NCBI RefSeq assembly: GCF_004216915.1
Contig: NZ_SGXD01000001.1
Coordinates: 806,001-870,000, forward strand
Direction: 5' to 3'
Source: Motilibacter rhizosphaerae
Lineage (GTDB): Bacteria; Actinomycetota; Actinomycetes; Motilibacterales; Motilibacteraceae
DNA length: 64,000 nt
Part shown: positions 49,424-59,913 of the stretch, in pieces
Position numbering within the stretch: the stretch's first letter is position 1
How the letters are laid out: each line of letters starts with the position of its first letter
The notes under the pieces: generated by a model
Databases searched by the model: none
Told to the model about the DNA's origin: nothing
The model's input: only the letters and a program-made list of their open reading frames with translations
Position numbers and translations under genes: made by a program

Positions 49424-50953
49424 CTAGCTGTGCTCCTTCATCATGAAGCGCATGAGTGTCTCCTGGGTCGCCTGCTCGCGGGGGACTTCCCCGGTGAGGC
49501 GCCCGGCGTTGAGGGTGTAGATCCGGTCGCACAGGCCCAGCAGCTCGGGCAGCTCGGAGGAGATGACGAGGACCGCCTTCCCCTGCGCCGCGAGCTCGTT
49601 GATGAGCACGTAGATGTCGTACTTCGCGCCCACGTCGATGCCCCGGGTCGGCTCGTCGAGGATGAGCACGTCGGGGTCGGCGAGCATCCACTTGCTGAGC
49701 ACGACCTTCTGCTGGTTGCCCCCGGACAGCTTGCCCGTGACCGCGCGGACCGTCGGGGCCTTGATGCCCATGCTGCGGCGGTAGCGCTCCGCGACGACGG
49801 CCTCCTCGCGGTCGTCCACGAGGCCGCGGCTGGAGACCTTGCCGAGCGAGGCGAGCGAGATGTTGCGGGCGATGTCGTCGATGAGGTTGAGGCCGTAGTG
49901 CTTGCGGTCCTCCGTCGCGTACGCGATGCCGTGCTCGATCGCCTGCGACACCGTGCGGGTGGAGATCTCCTTGCCGTCCTTCAGGACCGTGCCGCTGATG
50001 GCGCGGCCGTAGGTCCGCCCGAAGACGCTCATCGCGAGCTCGGTGCGCCCCGCCCCCATGAGTCCGGCGAGACCGACGATCTCGCCGCGGCGTACGTGCA
50101 GGGAGACGGAGTCGACGACCTTGCGGTGCTGGTCGATCGGGTGGTGGACGGTCCAGTCGCGCACCTCGAACACGACGTCGCCGAGCTGCGGGGTCCGCTC
50201 GGGGAACCGGTGCGCGAGGTCGCGCCCGACCATCCCGCGGATGATCCGGTCCTCGGTCGTGGACGGGGACGACACGTCCAGCGTCTCGATGGTCTGGCCG
50301 TCCCGCAGGATGGTGATGCGGTCGGCGACGCGGGTGATCTCGTTGAGCTTGTGGGAGATGATCACCGAGGTGATGCCCTCGTCCCGCAGCCCGGCGATGA
50401 GGTCGAGCAGGTGCCGGCTGTCCTCGTCGTTCAGCGCCGCGGTCGGCTCGTCGAGGATGAGCAGCTTCACCTCCTTCGACAGCGCCTTCGCGATCTCCAC
50501 GAGCTGCTGCTTGCCGACGCCGATGTCCGCCACGCGGGTGAGCGGCTTCTCGGCCAGCCCCACGCGCCGCAGGAGCTGGGCCGCCTGCACCTGCGTCTCG
50601 TGCCAGCTGACGACGCCACGGGTCGCGCGCTCGTTGCCGAGGAAGATGTTCTCCGCGATGGAGAGGTAGGGGATGAGCGCGAGCTCCTGGTGGATGATGA
50701 CGATGCCGCGGGCCTCGCTCGAGGCGATGCCCTTAAACTCGCACACCTCGCCCTCGAAGACGATCTCGCCCTCGTAGGTCCCGTGCGGGTAGACCCCGCT
50801 GAGCACCTTCATGAGGGTGGACTTGCCGGCACCGTTCTCCCCGCAGATCGCGTGGATCTCCCCCCGGGTGACGTCGAGGTTGACGTCGGCGAGGGCCTTC
50901 ACGCCGGGGAAGGTCTTGGTGATGCCGCGCATCTGCAGCAGCTGCTCTGTCAT
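49424..50953 (-). CDS. mmsA: Multiple-monosaccharide ABC transporter ATPase, two nucleotide-binding domains (MmsA/GguA type)
   Basis: A 509 aa fused ATPase. The first domain has Walker [10 protein letters not shown] at residues 38-46, and [25 protein letters not shown]. The second has GLMGAGRTE in place of a classical P-loop (typical of CUT2 proteins) and [16 protein letters not shown] with [19 protein letters not shown]. It drives sugar import with the MmsB permease. A large hairpin lies between it and the upstream binding-protein gene. Confidence 0.94.
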   Translation of the reverse strand: MTEQLLQMRGITKTFPGVKALADVNLDVTRGEIHAICGENGAGKSTLMKVLSGVYPHGTYEGEIVFEGEVCEFKGIASSEARGIVIIHQELALIPYLSIAENIFLGNERATRGVVSWHETQVQAAQLLRRVGLAEKPLTRVADIGVGKQQLVEIAKALSKEVKLLILDEPTAALNDEDSRHLLDLIAGLRDEGITSVIISHKLNEITRVADRITILRDGQTIETLDVSSPSTTEDRIIRGMVGRDLAHRFPERTPQLGDVVFEVRDWTVHHPIDQHRKVVDSVSLHVRRGEIVGLAGLMGAGRTELAMSVFGRTYGRAISGTVLKDGKEISTRTVSQAIEHGIAYATEDRKHYGLNLIDDIARNISLASLGKVSSRGLVDDREEAVVAERYRRSMGIKAPTVRAVTGKLSGGNQQKVVLSKWMLADPDVLILDEPTRGIDVGAKYDIYVLINELAAQGKAVLVISSELPELLGLCDRIYTLNAGRLTGEVPREQATQETLMRFMMKEHS

Positions 50954-50987
50954 CCCTGGTCCTCTGGCTCGTGGCTGCCGTGACGTG

Positions 50988-51023
50988 CCCGTGGAGGGGC
51001 GGGGCCGCCCACCCCTCCACGGG
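50988..51023 (-). other. Intercistronic hairpin between binding protein and ATPase genes
   Basis: CCCGTGGAGGGG (50988-50999) pairs with CCCCTCCACGGG (51012-51023), with an inner GGG/CCC. It lies 10 bp beyond the binding-protein stop. In sugar operons such structures protect the binding-protein message or cause partial termination, giving excess binding protein; the same role is inferred. Confidence 0.65.
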
Positions 51024-51032
51024 GTCCGTGGG

Positions 51033-52172
51033 CTACTTGAGCTGGTCGGCGGTGTAGTAGCCGCCCTGCACGAGGACCTGCTCGTAGTTCGCCTTGTCGA
51101 CGCTCACCGGCTGGAGGAGGTACGCCGGGACGACCTTGACGCCGTTGTCGTAGCTCTTGTCGTCGTTCGTCTGCGGGGTCTTGCCCTTGAGCACGTCGTC
51201 GACCATGGTCACGGCCTGCTTGGCCAGCAGGCGGGTGTCCTTGTAGACCGTCTGCGTCTGCTCGCCGGAGATGATCTCCTTGACGGAGGCGAGCTCGGCG
51301 TCCTGGCCGGTGATGACCGGGAGCTTCTTCGACCCGGAGCCGTAGCCCACGCCCTTGAGCGCCTCGATGATGCCGCGGGAGATGCCGTCGTACGGCGAGA
51401 GGACCGCGTCGAGGTTCTGCGAGGTGTAGGACTTGGACAGGATGTTGTCCATGCGGTCCTGGGCCTTCGCGCCGTCCCAGCGCAGGGTGGCGACCTGGGC
51501 GAACTTGGTCTGGCCGCTCTTCACGACGAGCTTGCCCGAGGAGATGTAGGGCTGCAGCACGCTCATCGCGCCGTTGAAGAAGAACCCGGCGTTGTTGTCG
51601 TCGGGCGAGCCGGCGAACAGCTCGATCGTGAAGGGACCCTTGCCGCTCTTCAGGCCGAGCTTGTCCTCGATGTAGCCCGCCTGCAGCACGCCGACCTTGA
51701 AGTTGTCGAAGGTCGCGTAGTAGTCGACGTTCTTCGTGTTGCGGATGAGCCGGTCGTACGAGATCACCGGGATCTTCGCGTCCGCCGCCTTCTGCAGCGT
51801 GTCCGTGAGCGACGAGCCGTCGATCGCGGCGATGACGAGGGCCTTCTCGCCCTTCGTGATCATGTTCTCGATCTGCGACACCTGGTTCTGGACGTTGTCG
51901 TCGCCGTACTGCAGGTCGGTCTTGTAGCCCATGGCCTGGAACTGCTTGACCATGTTGTTGCCGTCGTTGATCCAGCGCTCCGAGGACTTCGTGGGCATCG
52001 CGATGCCGATCGTGCCGCCGGCGCCACCCGCGGCCGCCGCGGAGCTCCCCGCCGGTGCGGAGCCGGCACTGCCGGAGGACGCGGTGGTGCCGGTGCTGCG
52101 TCCGCAGGCGGCCGTGGCGCTGAGCACGACGGCGACGCCGACCAAGGCAAAGCGGTTCAGAGAGGTACGCAC
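51033..52172 (-). CDS. chvE: ChvE-like sugar-binding lipoprotein
   Basis: A 379 aa periplasmic-binding-type lipoprotein. The signal peptide ends LSATAACG with Cys23 as the lipidation site, followed by a Ser/Gly/Ala linker. The fold I sugar-binding domain begins [24 protein letters not shown] and includes [31 protein letters not shown] and [22 protein letters not shown], as in ChvE and related arabinose/xylose/galactose binders. GTG at 52172 follows GGAGGAGACC. It is divergent from the LacI regulator and ara genes. Confidence 0.93.
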   Translation of the reverse strand: MRTSLNRFALVGVAVVLSATAACGRSTGTTASSGSAGSAPAGSSAAAAGGAGGTIGIAMPTKSSERWINDGNNMVKQFQAMGYKTDLQYGDDNVQNQVSQIENMITKGEKALVIAAIDGSSLTDTLQKAADAKIPVISYDRLIRNTKNVDYYATFDNFKVGVLQAGYIEDKLGLKSGKGPFTIELFAGSPDDNNAGFFFNGAMSVLQPYISSGKLVVKSGQTKFAQVATLRWDGAKAQDRMDNILSKSYTSQNLDAVLSPYDGISRGIIEALKGVGYGSGSKKLPVITGQDAELASVKEIISGEQTQTVYKDTRLLAKQAVTMVDDVLKGKTPQTNDDKSYDNGVKVVPAYLLQPVSVDKANYEQVLVQGGYYTADQLK

Positions 52173-52256
52173 GGTCTCCTCCAGTGGAGCTCGTCCGGGG
52201 CTCGAGCGGATGTTCGGCGCGCGGCACGACGTCCGCCACCGGCAGTGGGCCGGGGG

Positions 52257-52272
52257 GTGTGAGCGGTAACAG
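52257..52272. promoter_or_regulatory. Operator site 1 of the arabinose locus
   Basis: GTGTGAGCGGTAACAG resembles the stronger site at 52415 and lies 85 bp upstream of the binding-protein start. It is probably bound by the LacI-family regulator to control the transporter. Confidence 0.65.
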
Positions 52273-52402
52273 TGGAGGAGTGTGCTGGCGGTCTCCTGTG
52301 AGCGTCAAGCGGTCGCGGCCTCTTGTGACCGTTCCGTGTCCGAACCCGACCGGCTCGGTGGGGGGCGGTCGGCAGGCCCCCGGACGGATTCCGCCAGAGC
52401 GC

Positions 52403-52430
52403 TTGACAGCACCGGTGTGAGCGCTAACAC
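52403..52430 (+). promoter_or_regulatory. Promoter and operator site 2 for lacI-araBDA
   Basis: TTGACA (52403-52408) and TAACAC (52425-52430) are spaced 16 bp. The -10 hexamer is inside the near-perfect palindrome GTGTGAGCGCTAACAC (52415-52430), of the TGTTAGCGCTAACA kind used by LacI-family arabinose repressors. Repressor binding would block this promoter. The remaining parts of the 322 bp divergent region show only a partial TGTGAGCG at 52296-52303. Confidence 0.72.
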
Positions 52431-52494
52431 TCTCGACAGGTCGGTTGCTCCTCCGGTGCGGCCGTGTCGGCACCGTCGTCGAGAGGGGAGGGCC

Positions 52495-53517
52495 ATGAGG
52501 CGCGCAGCGACCATGGGTGACGTGGCCTCGCTCGCCGGTGTCTCCCACCAGACGGTCTCCCGGGTGCTCAACGACTCCCCGGCCGTGCGGCCGGAGACGC
52601 GCGAGCGCGTCCTCGCCGCGATCGAGCAGCTCGGCTACCGCCGCAACATCGCCGCCCGCGCCCTCGTCACACGCCGGTCGCAGACGCTCGGCGTCGTCAG
52701 CTTCGGCACGCGGCTCTACGGCCCCACCACCGCCGTGCACGCCATCGAGCAGGCCGCCCGCCAGGCGGGCTACTACGTCAGCATCGCGAGCGAGGAGTTC
52801 CTCGACGCCACCACGCTGCGCGCCGCCCTCGAGCGGCTCGCGGAGCAGGCCGTCGAGGGCATCGTCGTCATCGCCCCGCAGAAGCAGGCGCAGTCCGCGC
52901 TCGCCGAGCTGCCCGACGGCGTGCCGGCCGTGGTCATCGACGGCCACCCGGACTGCGGAGCGCCCCGCGTCTACGTCGACCAGGTCCACGGGGCCGCGGA
53001 CGCCACCCGCCACCTGCTCGACCAGGGCGTGACGACCGTGCACCACGTCGCCGGGCCCCTCGACTGGCTGGAGGCCGACGCCCGCGTCGAGGGCTGGCGC
53101 CAGGTGCTCCAGGACGCGGGGCGCCCGGTCCCGGAGCTCCGTCACCGCGGCGACTGGAGCGCCGGGTCCGGCTACGCCGCCGGCCTCGCGCTCGCCGAGG
53201 ACCCGACGGTCGAGGCGGTCTTCGTCGCCAACGACCCGATGGCGCTCGGCGTGCTGCGCGCGCTGTCGGAGCGGGGCCGCCGCTGCCCCGAGGACATCCT
53301 CGTCGTCGGCTTCGACGACGTCCCCGAGTCCGCGTTCTACCTCCCGCCCCTGACCACCGTCCGCCAGGACTTCCCCGCCCTCGGACGCAAGAGCATCGAC
53401 CTGCTGCTCGCGCAGATCCAGGGCTCCCGCGTCGAGCGCTCCGAGGTCGTCCCAGCCCAGCTGGTCGTCCGCACGAGCTCCCGGCGACCCGAGCCGACCA
53501 CACGGAGGACCCGCTGA
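52495..53517 (+). CDS. LacI-family regulator of the arabinose locus
   Basis: A 340 aa repressor. The N-terminal helix-turn-helix with hinge is TMGDVASLAGVSHQTVSRVLNDSPAVRPETRERVLAAIEQLGYRRNIAARAL, and the C-terminal sugar-binding domain has VFVANDPMALGVLRALSERGRRCPEDILVVGFDD. It is the first gene of the araBDA operon, so it is probably an AraR-like repressor released by arabinose, controlling both this operon and the divergent importer through the two operators. ATG at 52495 follows GGGAGG. Confidence 0.93.
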   Translation: MRRAATMGDVASLAGVSHQTVSRVLNDSPAVRPETRERVLAAIEQLGYRRNIAARALVTRRSQTLGVVSFGTRLYGPTTAVHAIEQAARQAGYYVSIASEEFLDATTLRAALERLAEQAVEGIVVIAPQKQAQSALAELPDGVPAVVIDGHPDCGAPRVYVDQVHGAADATRHLLDQGVTTVHHVAGPLDWLEADARVEGWRQVLQDAGRPVPELRHRGDWSAGSGYAAGLALAEDPTVEAVFVANDPMALGVLRALSERGRRCPEDILVVGFDDVPESAFYLPPLTTVRQDFPALGRKSIDLLLAQIQGSRVERSEVVPAQLVVRTSSRRPEPTTRRTR

Positions 53518-53518
53518 G

Positions 53519-55225
53519 ATGAGCACGCAGGAGACGACCCAGCAGAGCGCCGGCGAGACGTACGTCGTCGGCGTGGACTACGGCACGCTGTCGGGCCGGG
53601 CCGTGGTGGTCCGCGTCTCCGACGGGGCCGAGCTCGGCAGCGGGGTGCTGGAGTACCCCCACGCCGTCCTCGAGGAGGCCCTGCCCGACGGCACCCGGCT
53701 GCGACCCGACTGGGCGCTGCAGGTGCCCGCCGACTACGTCCAGGTCCTCAAGGAGGCGGTGCCGGCCGCGCTGCGCGAGTCCGGCGTCGACCCCTCCCGC
53801 GTGGTCGGCATCGCGACCGACTTCACGGCCTGCACGGTGCTCCCGACGCTGGCCGACGGCACGCCGCTGTGCGAGCTGCCCGAGCTCGCGGGGCGTCCCC
53901 ACGCGTACGTCAAGCTGTGGAAGCACCACGCCGCGCAGGGCCAGGCGGACCGGATCAACGCCCTCGCGCACGAGCGCCGGGAGCCGTGGATCGCCCGCTA
54001 CGGCGGCAAGCTCTCGAGCGAGTGGGAGCTCGCGAAGGGCCTGCAGCTGCTGGAGGAGGACCCGGAGCTCTACGCCCGCACCGAGCGCTGGGTCGAGGCG
54101 GCGGACTGGATCATCTGGCAGCTGTCGGGGACCTACGTGCGCAACGTCTGCACCGCCGGCTACAAGGCCGTGCTCCAGGACGGGGCCTACCCCTCGAAGG
54201 ACTTCCTCGAGGCGCTCCACCCGGAGTTCGGCGGCTTCTTCAGCGGCAAGGTCGAGCAGGAGCTCGCGCCGCTCGGCGCCCGCGCCGGGAGCCTCACGGC
54301 GGAGGCGGCGGCGTGGACGGGCCTGCCCGAGGGCATCGCCGTCGCGGTCGGCAACGTCGACGCGCACGTGACCGCTCCCGCGGCGAAGGCCGTGCAGCCG
54401 GGGCAGATGCTCGCCGTGATGGGCACCAGCACCTGCCACGTCATGAACTCCGACCAGCTGGGCGAGGTGCCCGGCATGTGCGGCGTCGTCCGCGACGGGA
54501 TCACACCGGGCCTGTGGGGCTACGAGGCCGGGCAGTCCGGGGTCGGTGACATCTTCGCGTGGTTCGTCCGCAGCTCGGTGCCGCCGGCGTACGTCGAGGC
54601 CGCGGAGTCCCGCGGCGTCAGCGTCCACGAGCACCTCACCGACCTGGCCGCGCGCCAGGCGGTCGGCGAGCACGGCCTGGTCGCGCTCGACTGGCACTCC
54701 GGCAACCGCTCGGTGCTGGTCGACCACGAGCTCTCCGGCGTCATCGCCGGGCTCACCCTCGGCACGAAGCCGGAGGAGGTCTACCGCGCGCTGCTGGAGT
54801 CCACGGCCTTCGGCACCAGGCGCATCATCGAGGCCTTCGAGGAGTCAGGCGTCCCCGTGCAGGAGCTGGTGGTCGCGGGCGGCCTGCTGAAGAACGCCTT
54901 CCTCATGCAGGTCTACGCCGACGTGACCCGCCGGCCGCTCTCGCTGCTGGCGAGCGCGCAGGGCCCGGCCCTCGGGTCGGCGATCCATGCCGCGGTGGCG
55001 GCCGGGGCCTACCCCGACGTCTACGCCGCGAGCGAGGCGATGGGGCGCAAGGAGGAGGCGGCCTTCGTCCCCGACGAGGAGCGCGCCGCGGCGTACGACC
55101 TGCTCTACGCGGAGTACCGCCGACTGCACGACGCCCTCGGGCCGGACGACGGCCCCCTCGGCGGCCTGCTGCACCGGCTGCGCGCCATCCGCCGCGACGC
55201 CCACGGGAAGGGAGCAGGGGCATGA
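53519..55225 (+). CDS. araB: L-ribulokinase
   Basis: A 568 aa FGGY-family kinase that phosphorylates L-ribulose with ATP. N-terminal YVVGVDYGTLSGRAVVVRV, GIATDFTACTVLP and HAYVKLWKHHAAQ are typical of AraB; WHSGNRSVLVDHELSGVIAGLTLGT and VVAGGLLKNAFLMQVYADV are the conserved C-terminal FGGY motifs. It begins 1 bp after the regulator stop and overlaps araD by 4 nt (ATGA). Confidence 0.97.
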   Translation: MSTQETTQQSAGETYVVGVDYGTLSGRAVVVRVSDGAELGSGVLEYPHAVLEEALPDGTRLRPDWALQVPADYVQVLKEAVPAALRESGVDPSRVVGIATDFTACTVLPTLADGTPLCELPELAGRPHAYVKLWKHHAAQGQADRINALAHERREPWIARYGGKLSSEWELAKGLQLLEEDPELYARTERWVEAADWIIWQLSGTYVRNVCTAGYKAVLQDGAYPSKDFLEALHPEFGGFFSGKVEQELAPLGARAGSLTAEAAAWTGLPEGIAVAVGNVDAHVTAPAAKAVQPGQMLAVMGTSTCHVMNSDQLGEVPGMCGVVRDGITPGLWGYEAGQSGVGDIFAWFVRSSVPPAYVEAAESRGVSVHEHLTDLAARQAVGEHGLVALDWHSGNRSVLVDHELSGVIAGLTLGTKPEEVYRALLESTAFGTRRIIEAFEESGVPVQELVVAGGLLKNAFLMQVYADVTRRPLSLLASAQGPALGSAIHAAVAAGAYPDVYAASEAMGRKEEAAFVPDEERAAAYDLLYAEYRRLHDALGPDDGPLGGLLHRLRAIRRDAHGKGAGA

Positions 55226-55905
55226 CCGCGACCCTCGACACCGACGCCGTCCTGCGGGTCCGCCAGCAGGTCAGCGACCTGCACGCCGAGCTCGTGCGCT
55301 ACGGGCTCGTCGTCTGGACCGCGGGCAACGTCTCGGGCCGCGTCCCGGGGGCGGACCTCTTCGTCATCAAGCCCTCCGGGGTGTCGTACGACGAGCTGAC
55401 GCCCGAGTCGATGATCCTGTGCGACCTCGACGGCACCGTCGTCGAGGGCGCGCACTCGCCGTCGAGCGACACCGCGGCCCACGCGTACGTCTACCGGAAC
55501 ATGCCGGAGGTCGGCGGCGTCGTGCACACGCACTCGACGTACGCGTCGGCGTGGGCCGCGCGCGCCGAGGAGGTGCCCTGCGTGCTCACCGCCATGGCGG
55601 ACGAGTTCGGGGGGCCGATCCCCGTGGGGCCGTTCGCCCTGATCGGCGACGACTCGATCGGCCGGGGCATCGTGGACACCCTGCGCGACAGCAGGTCCCC
55701 CGCGGTGCTCATGCAGAACCACGGCGTCTTCAGCATCGGCAAGGACGCGAAGTCCGCCGTGAAGGCCGCCGTGATGTGCGAGGACGTCGCGCGCACCGTG
55801 CACATCGCCCGGCAGGGCGGCCCGCTCGTGCCGATCCCCCAGGAGTCGGTGGACCGGCTCTACGACCGCTACCAGAACGTCTACGGACAGCCCGGAAAGG
55901 CCTGA
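55222..55905 (+). CDS. araD: L-ribulose-5-phosphate 4-epimerase
   Basis: A 227 aa class II aldolase-fold zinc enzyme that converts L-ribulose 5-phosphate to D-xylulose 5-phosphate. [33 protein letters not shown] (the His-x-His zinc ligands) and [13 protein letters not shown] are diagnostic. ATG at 55222 overlaps araB, and the gene is followed by araA after 7 bp. Confidence 0.96.
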   Translation: MTATLDTDAVLRVRQQVSDLHAELVRYGLVVWTAGNVSGRVPGADLFVIKPSGVSYDELTPESMILCDLDGTVVEGAHSPSSDTAAHAYVYRNMPEVGGVVHTHSTYASAWAARAEEVPCVLTAMADEFGGPIPVGPFALIGDDSIGRGIVDTLRDSRSPAVLMQNHGVFSIGKDAKSAVKAAVMCEDVARTVHIARQGGPLVPIPQESVDRLYDRYQNVYGQPGKA

Positions 55906-55912
55906 TCGACCC

Positions 55913-57418
55913 GTGACCGCATTCGACAACGCCGAGATCTGGTTCCTGACGGGGAGCCAGAACCTCTACGGCGAGGAGACGCTCGTCCAGGTGGCCGAGC
56001 AGTCCCAGCAGGTCGCCGAGCTGCTCTCCTCGACCGGCGAGATCCCCGTGCGCATCGTGTGGAAGCCCGTGCTCAAGACGGCGGACGCGATCCGCCGCGC
56101 GTGCCTCGACGCCACCGCCGACGACTCCTGCATCGGGGTCATCGCGTGGATGCACACCTTCTCCCCGGCGAAGATGTGGATCGCCGGTCTCGACGCCCTG
56201 CGCAAGCCGTTGCTGCACCTGCACACGCAGGCGAACGAGGCGCTGCCGTGGTCCGAGATCGACATGGACTTCATGAACCTCAACCAGGCGGCCCATGGCG
56301 ACCGCGAGTTCGCCGCGCTGGAGACGCGGATGAACGTCGCGCGCAAGACGGTGGCCGGCTACGCCGGCGACCCGCGCGTGGTCTCCCGCGTCGCGGGCTG
56401 GTCGCGCGCGGCCGCGGGGTGGCACGCGAGCCAGCACCTCAAGCTCGTCCGCTTCGGCGACAACATGCGCGACGTCGCCGTGACCGAGGGCGACAAGGTC
56501 GAGGCGCAGCGGGTCTTCGGCGTCTCGGTCAACACCTACGGCGTCAACGACCTCGTCGAGCGCGTCGACCAGGTCGCCGACGCCGAGGTCGACTCCCTCG
56601 TGCAGCAGTACGCCGACGCGTACGCCGTGGTGCCCGAGCTCCTCCCGGGCGGCGAGCGCCACGACTCCCTGCGCTACGGCGCGAAGATCGAGGCCGCGCT
56701 GCGGTCCTTCCTCACCGAGGGCGGCTACACGGCCTTCACGACGAACTTCGAGGACCTCGGCGGCCTGCGCCAGCTCCCCGGCCTCGCCGTGCAGCGCCTC
56801 ATGTCCGACGGCTACGGCTTCGGCGGCGAGGGCGACTGGAAGACCTCCGCGCTGGTGCGGATCCTCAAGGTCATGGCCGAGGGACTGCCTGGCGGCACGT
56901 CGTTCATGGAGGACTACACCTACCACTTCGGGCCCGGCACGCCGAAGGTCCTCGGCGCGCACATGCTCGAGGTCTGCCCCTCCATCGCCTCCGAGAAGCC
57001 GAAGGTCGAGATCCACCCGCTCGGCATCGGCGGCCGGGAGGATCCGGTCCGCCTGGTGTTCGACGCCGCGCCCGGCAGCGCGTTCGTGGTCGGCCTCTCC
57101 GACCTCGGCGAGCGGTTCCGGCTCGTGGCCAACGAGATCGAGGTCGTCGCGCCGGACGAGCCGTTGCCCAAGCTGCCCGTCGCCCGCGCGGTGTGGGAGC
57201 CGAAGCCCGACTTCACGACCGCGGTCGAGGGCTGGCTGCTCGCGGGCGGCCCGCACCACACGGTGCTCTCCGCCGCGCTGCAGCCGGAGGTCCTGCACGA
57301 CTTCGCCGGCATGGCGCGGACCGAGCTGGCGATCCTCGACGGCGAGTCGACGGCCCGCCGCTTCGCCGACGAGCTGCGCTGGAACGCGGCGTACTACCGC
57401 CTCGCGCGCGGCTTCTAG
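55913..57418 (+). CDS. araA: L-arabinose isomerase
   Basis: A 501 aa manganese enzyme that converts L-arabinose to L-ribulose. [14 protein letters not shown] opens the protein, followed by [51 protein letters not shown] and [25 protein letters not shown] with metal-binding Glu and His residues. GTG at 55913. Placed after araD, giving the order regulator-araB-araD-araA. No terminator is visible before the next gene. Confidence 0.97.
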   Translation: MTAFDNAEIWFLTGSQNLYGEETLVQVAEQSQQVAELLSSTGEIPVRIVWKPVLKTADAIRRACLDATADDSCIGVIAWMHTFSPAKMWIAGLDALRKPLLHLHTQANEALPWSEIDMDFMNLNQAAHGDREFAALETRMNVARKTVAGYAGDPRVVSRVAGWSRAAAGWHASQHLKLVRFGDNMRDVAVTEGDKVEAQRVFGVSVNTYGVNDLVERVDQVADAEVDSLVQQYADAYAVVPELLPGGERHDSLRYGAKIEAALRSFLTEGGYTAFTTNFEDLGGLRQLPGLAVQRLMSDGYGFGGEGDWKTSALVRILKVMAEGLPGGTSFMEDYTYHFGPGTPKVLGAHMLEVCPSIASEKPKVEIHPLGIGGREDPVRLVFDAAPGSAFVVGLSDLGERFRLVANEIEVVAPDEPLPKLPVARAVWEPKPDFTTAVEGWLLAGGPHHTVLSAALQPEVLHDFAGMARTELAILDGESTARRFADELRWNAAYYRLARGF

Positions 57419-57428
57419 CTGCCCGACC

Positions 57429-57434
57429 TAGGAT
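57429..57434 (+). promoter_or_regulatory. Leaderless-type -10 box of serine hydrolase gene
   Basis: TAGGAT ends six bases before the GTG at 57441, in the 22 bp gap after araA. It suggests that the hydrolase has its own promoter in addition to any read-through. Confidence 0.5.
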
Positions 57435-57440
57435 CGGCCG

Positions 57441-58814
57441 GTGGCCGACCTCCCGCGCAGCACCCCGTCCGAGCAGGGCGTGGATCCCGCAGGGGTCCTC
57501 GCCCTGCTCGACGCGCTCGACGCCCACCCGGAGATCTGGCCGCACAGCCTGGTGCTCGTACGCCGTGGTGCCGTCGTCGCCGAGGGCTCGTGGAGCCCGT
57601 GGGACGGGGAGCGCCCGCAGCTCGTCTACTCGCTGAGCAAGGGCTTCACCTCGACCGCCGCCGGGCTGGCGGTCGCCGAGGGGCTGTTCGGGCTCGACGA
57701 CCTCGTCCTCGACCACTACCCCGAGCTCGCGGGGGAGCCGCTCGACGAGCGGTGGGGCCGGCTGCGGGTGCGCCACCTGCTGAGCATGGCCAGCGGGCAC
57801 GCCGCCGACACGGTCGACCACCTGGAGGACAAGGCGCACCCGGTGCGCAGCTTCCTGCGCATCCCGCCGGACGCGGAGCCGGGGACGCTGTTCGCCTACA
57901 ACCAGCCGTGCACGTACACCGTCGGCGAGCTGGTCACGCGGACGAGCGGCGAGGGGCTCACGGACTTCCTGCAGGGCAGGCTGTTCGACCGGATCGGCGT
58001 CCACCACGGCGGGTGGCTGCGCCTGCCCAACGGCCAGGAGGTCGCCTCGAGCGGCTTCTTCACGACGACCGGGTCGGTCGCCCGGCACGGCCTGCTCCTC
58101 CTGCAGCGCGGGCGCTGGGACGGCGAGCAGCTGCTGCCGGAGGCGTGGGTCGACGAGGCGTCGAAGGTGCACGTGCCCACGCCGGACGCCGGAGGTCCGG
58201 ACTGGGAGCAGGGCTACGGCTTCCAGTTCTGGCGCAGCCGGCACGGGTTCCGCGGCGACGGGGCGTTCGGCCAGTACTGCCTGGTGCTGCCCGAGCAGGA
58301 CGCCGTGCTGGCGCTGTTCACCGAGACCACCGACATGGGGGCGGTCCTCGACCTCGTGTGGGAGCACCTGCTGCCCGCCTTCGACCGCGCGCCCGGCGCA
58401 GACGACGTCGCGCTGGCCGCACGCCTCGGCTCGCTCTCCCTGCCTCCCGTCGCGGGAGCGCCGACGGGGGAGGGCTTCGACGCGTACACCGCGAGCAGGG
58501 GCAGCGGTGCCGGACTCACGGTGCGCCGCGACGGCACCGGCTGGGTCATCGGCACCGCCGGCGTCGAGGTGCCCCTCGGGACGGGGGAGTGGCGTACGGC
58601 GACGACCGGGGCCCCCGGCGGCGGGCGGATCACCCTCGCCACGAGCGGGGCCTGGGACGAGCACGGCGACCTGCGTGCCTCGATCGCCTTCGTGGAGACG
58701 CCGCACACGCTCGACGTCACGGCGCGGGCGGACGGGACGGCCGAGCTGACCTGGCGCGCGGGCGCCCCGCTGCACGTCTCCCCGCTGCTGGAGATGCACG
58801 CGCCGGGCGCGTGA
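57441..58814 (+). CDS. Serine beta-lactamase-like hydrolase (class C/esterase fold)
   Basis: A 457 aa protein of the beta-lactamase-related superfamily (EstB/DD-peptidase-like). The SxxK nucleophile motif is SLSKGF, the second motif is AYNQPCTYT, and GYGFQFW with a final GAFGQYCLVLPEQDAVLALFTE resembles the third active-site region. A C-terminal part of about 110 residues is beta-rich. No signal peptide, so it is probably cytosolic. Substrate could be an ester or peptide; it is not a classical resistance enzyme. Confidence 0.85.
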   Translation: MADLPRSTPSEQGVDPAGVLALLDALDAHPEIWPHSLVLVRRGAVVAEGSWSPWDGERPQLVYSLSKGFTSTAAGLAVAEGLFGLDDLVLDHYPELAGEPLDERWGRLRVRHLLSMASGHAADTVDHLEDKAHPVRSFLRIPPDAEPGTLFAYNQPCTYTVGELVTRTSGEGLTDFLQGRLFDRIGVHHGGWLRLPNGQEVASSGFFTTTGSVARHGLLLLQRGRWDGEQLLPEAWVDEASKVHVPTPDAGGPDWEQGYGFQFWRSRHGFRGDGAFGQYCLVLPEQDAVLALFTETTDMGAVLDLVWEHLLPAFDRAPGADDVALAARLGSLSLPPVAGAPTGEGFDAYTASRGSGAGLTVRRDGTGWVIGTAGVEVPLGTGEWRTATTGAPGGGRITLATSGAWDEHGDLRASIAFVETPHTLDVTARADGTAELTWRAGAPLHVSPLLEMHAPGA

Positions 58815-58818
58815 GCGC

Positions 58819-59859
58819 TCAGCGCCCGAGCGTGCTCTCCCGGGCCACCAGGCGGTGCTCGACGAGGAGCTCCTGCCCCGGCACCTGCGCGCCCGACTCG
58901 ACCCGCGCGAGGATCCGGTCGACCGCGAGCGTGCCGAGCGAGCCGCGGTCCTGCGAGATCGTGCTGAGGGTGGGCGTGCTGTAGCGGCCCTCGTCGATGT
59001 CGTCGTAGCCGATGACGGCGATGTCCTCCGGCACGCGCAGCCCGCGCTCGAGGATCGCGCGGACGGCGCCCTGCGCGACCAGGTCGGAGTAGCCGAAGAC
59101 CGCGTCCGGCGGGTCGTCCCGCTCCAGCAGCTGCACCATGCCCTCGTAGCCGTCGCGCCGGTTGAACCGCGGCCGCGGCACGACGAGCGACTCGTCGACC
59201 TCCACGCCGGCCTCGGCGTGCGCCTGCCGGTAGCCCTGCGTCCGCAGCCGGGCGGCGACACCCTCGCGGTCGCGCTGCTCGCCGATCGCGGCGACCCGCC
59301 GCCGGCCGAGACCGAGCAGGTGGGCCGTGGCGTCACGGGCCGCAGCGACGTCGTCGATGCCGATGTGGTCGAAGCCCGGCTCCGCGCGGCGCTCGCCGAG
59401 CACGACCAGCGGCAGGGTCGGGTCGCGCTCGGCGAGGTCCTCCTGGACGAGGCCGAGCGGGGAGAGGATCAGCCCGTCGTAGCGGAAGCTGCCCGCCGCC
59501 CGCGCCAGCAGCGCCCGCTCGTGGTCGGCGTCGCCGTCGGTCTGGTCGATGAGCACGTCGTAGCCGCGCGCCCGGGCCCGCGGGATGATCGCCTGCAGCA
59601 GCTCGGCGAAGTACGGCGTGTCGAGGTAGGGCACGACGACCGCGATCTGCCCGGTGCGGCCGTAGGCGAGGTTGCGCGCGAGGACGTTGGGCCGGTAGCC
59701 CAGCTCGGCGATGGCCGCCTCGACCTTGGCCCGGGTGGCGGGCGTGACGGCCGCGTAGCCGCCGACGACGTTCGAGACCGTACGCGGCGAGACGCCTGCG
59801 AGCGCGGCCACGTCGCGCAGCGTCGCGCCCCCGCCGTCGAGGCGGCGGACGGGAGGCAT
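58819..59859 (-). CDS. LacI-family transcriptional regulator
   Basis: A 346 aa regulator: helix-turn-helix TLRDVAALAGVSPRTVSNVVGGYAAVTPATRAKVEAAIAELGYRPNVLARNL, then a sugar-binding domain with DAVFGYSDLVAQGAVRAILERGLRVPEDIAVIGYDDIDEGRYSTPTLSTISQD. Its target is not obvious: the flanking genes are a convergent hydrolase and a PAP2 protein, so it may act elsewhere. ATG at 59859 lies six bases after TAGGGT. Confidence 0.93.
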   Translation of the reverse strand: MPPVRRLDGGGATLRDVAALAGVSPRTVSNVVGGYAAVTPATRAKVEAAIAELGYRPNVLARNLAYGRTGQIAVVVPYLDTPYFAELLQAIIPRARARGYDVLIDQTDGDADHERALLARAAGSFRYDGLILSPLGLVQEDLAERDPTLPLVVLGERRAEPGFDHIGIDDVAAARDATAHLLGLGRRRVAAIGEQRDREGVAARLRTQGYRQAHAEAGVEVDESLVVPRPRFNRRDGYEGMVQLLERDDPPDAVFGYSDLVAQGAVRAILERGLRVPEDIAVIGYDDIDEGRYSTPTLSTISQDRGSLGTLAVDRILARVESGAQVPGQELLVEHRLVARESTLGR

Positions 59860-59865
59860 GGCCGG

Positions 59866-59871
59866 ACCCTA
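59866..59871 (-). promoter_or_regulatory. Leaderless-type -10 box of LacI-family gene
   Basis: TAGGGT on the minus strand ends six bases before the ATG at 59859. Inference from spacing. Confidence 0.45.
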
Positions 59872-59913
59872 CTGGCCGCGGCGCCCCGGTGCGGGGACCA
59901 CCGCTGAACCGGG

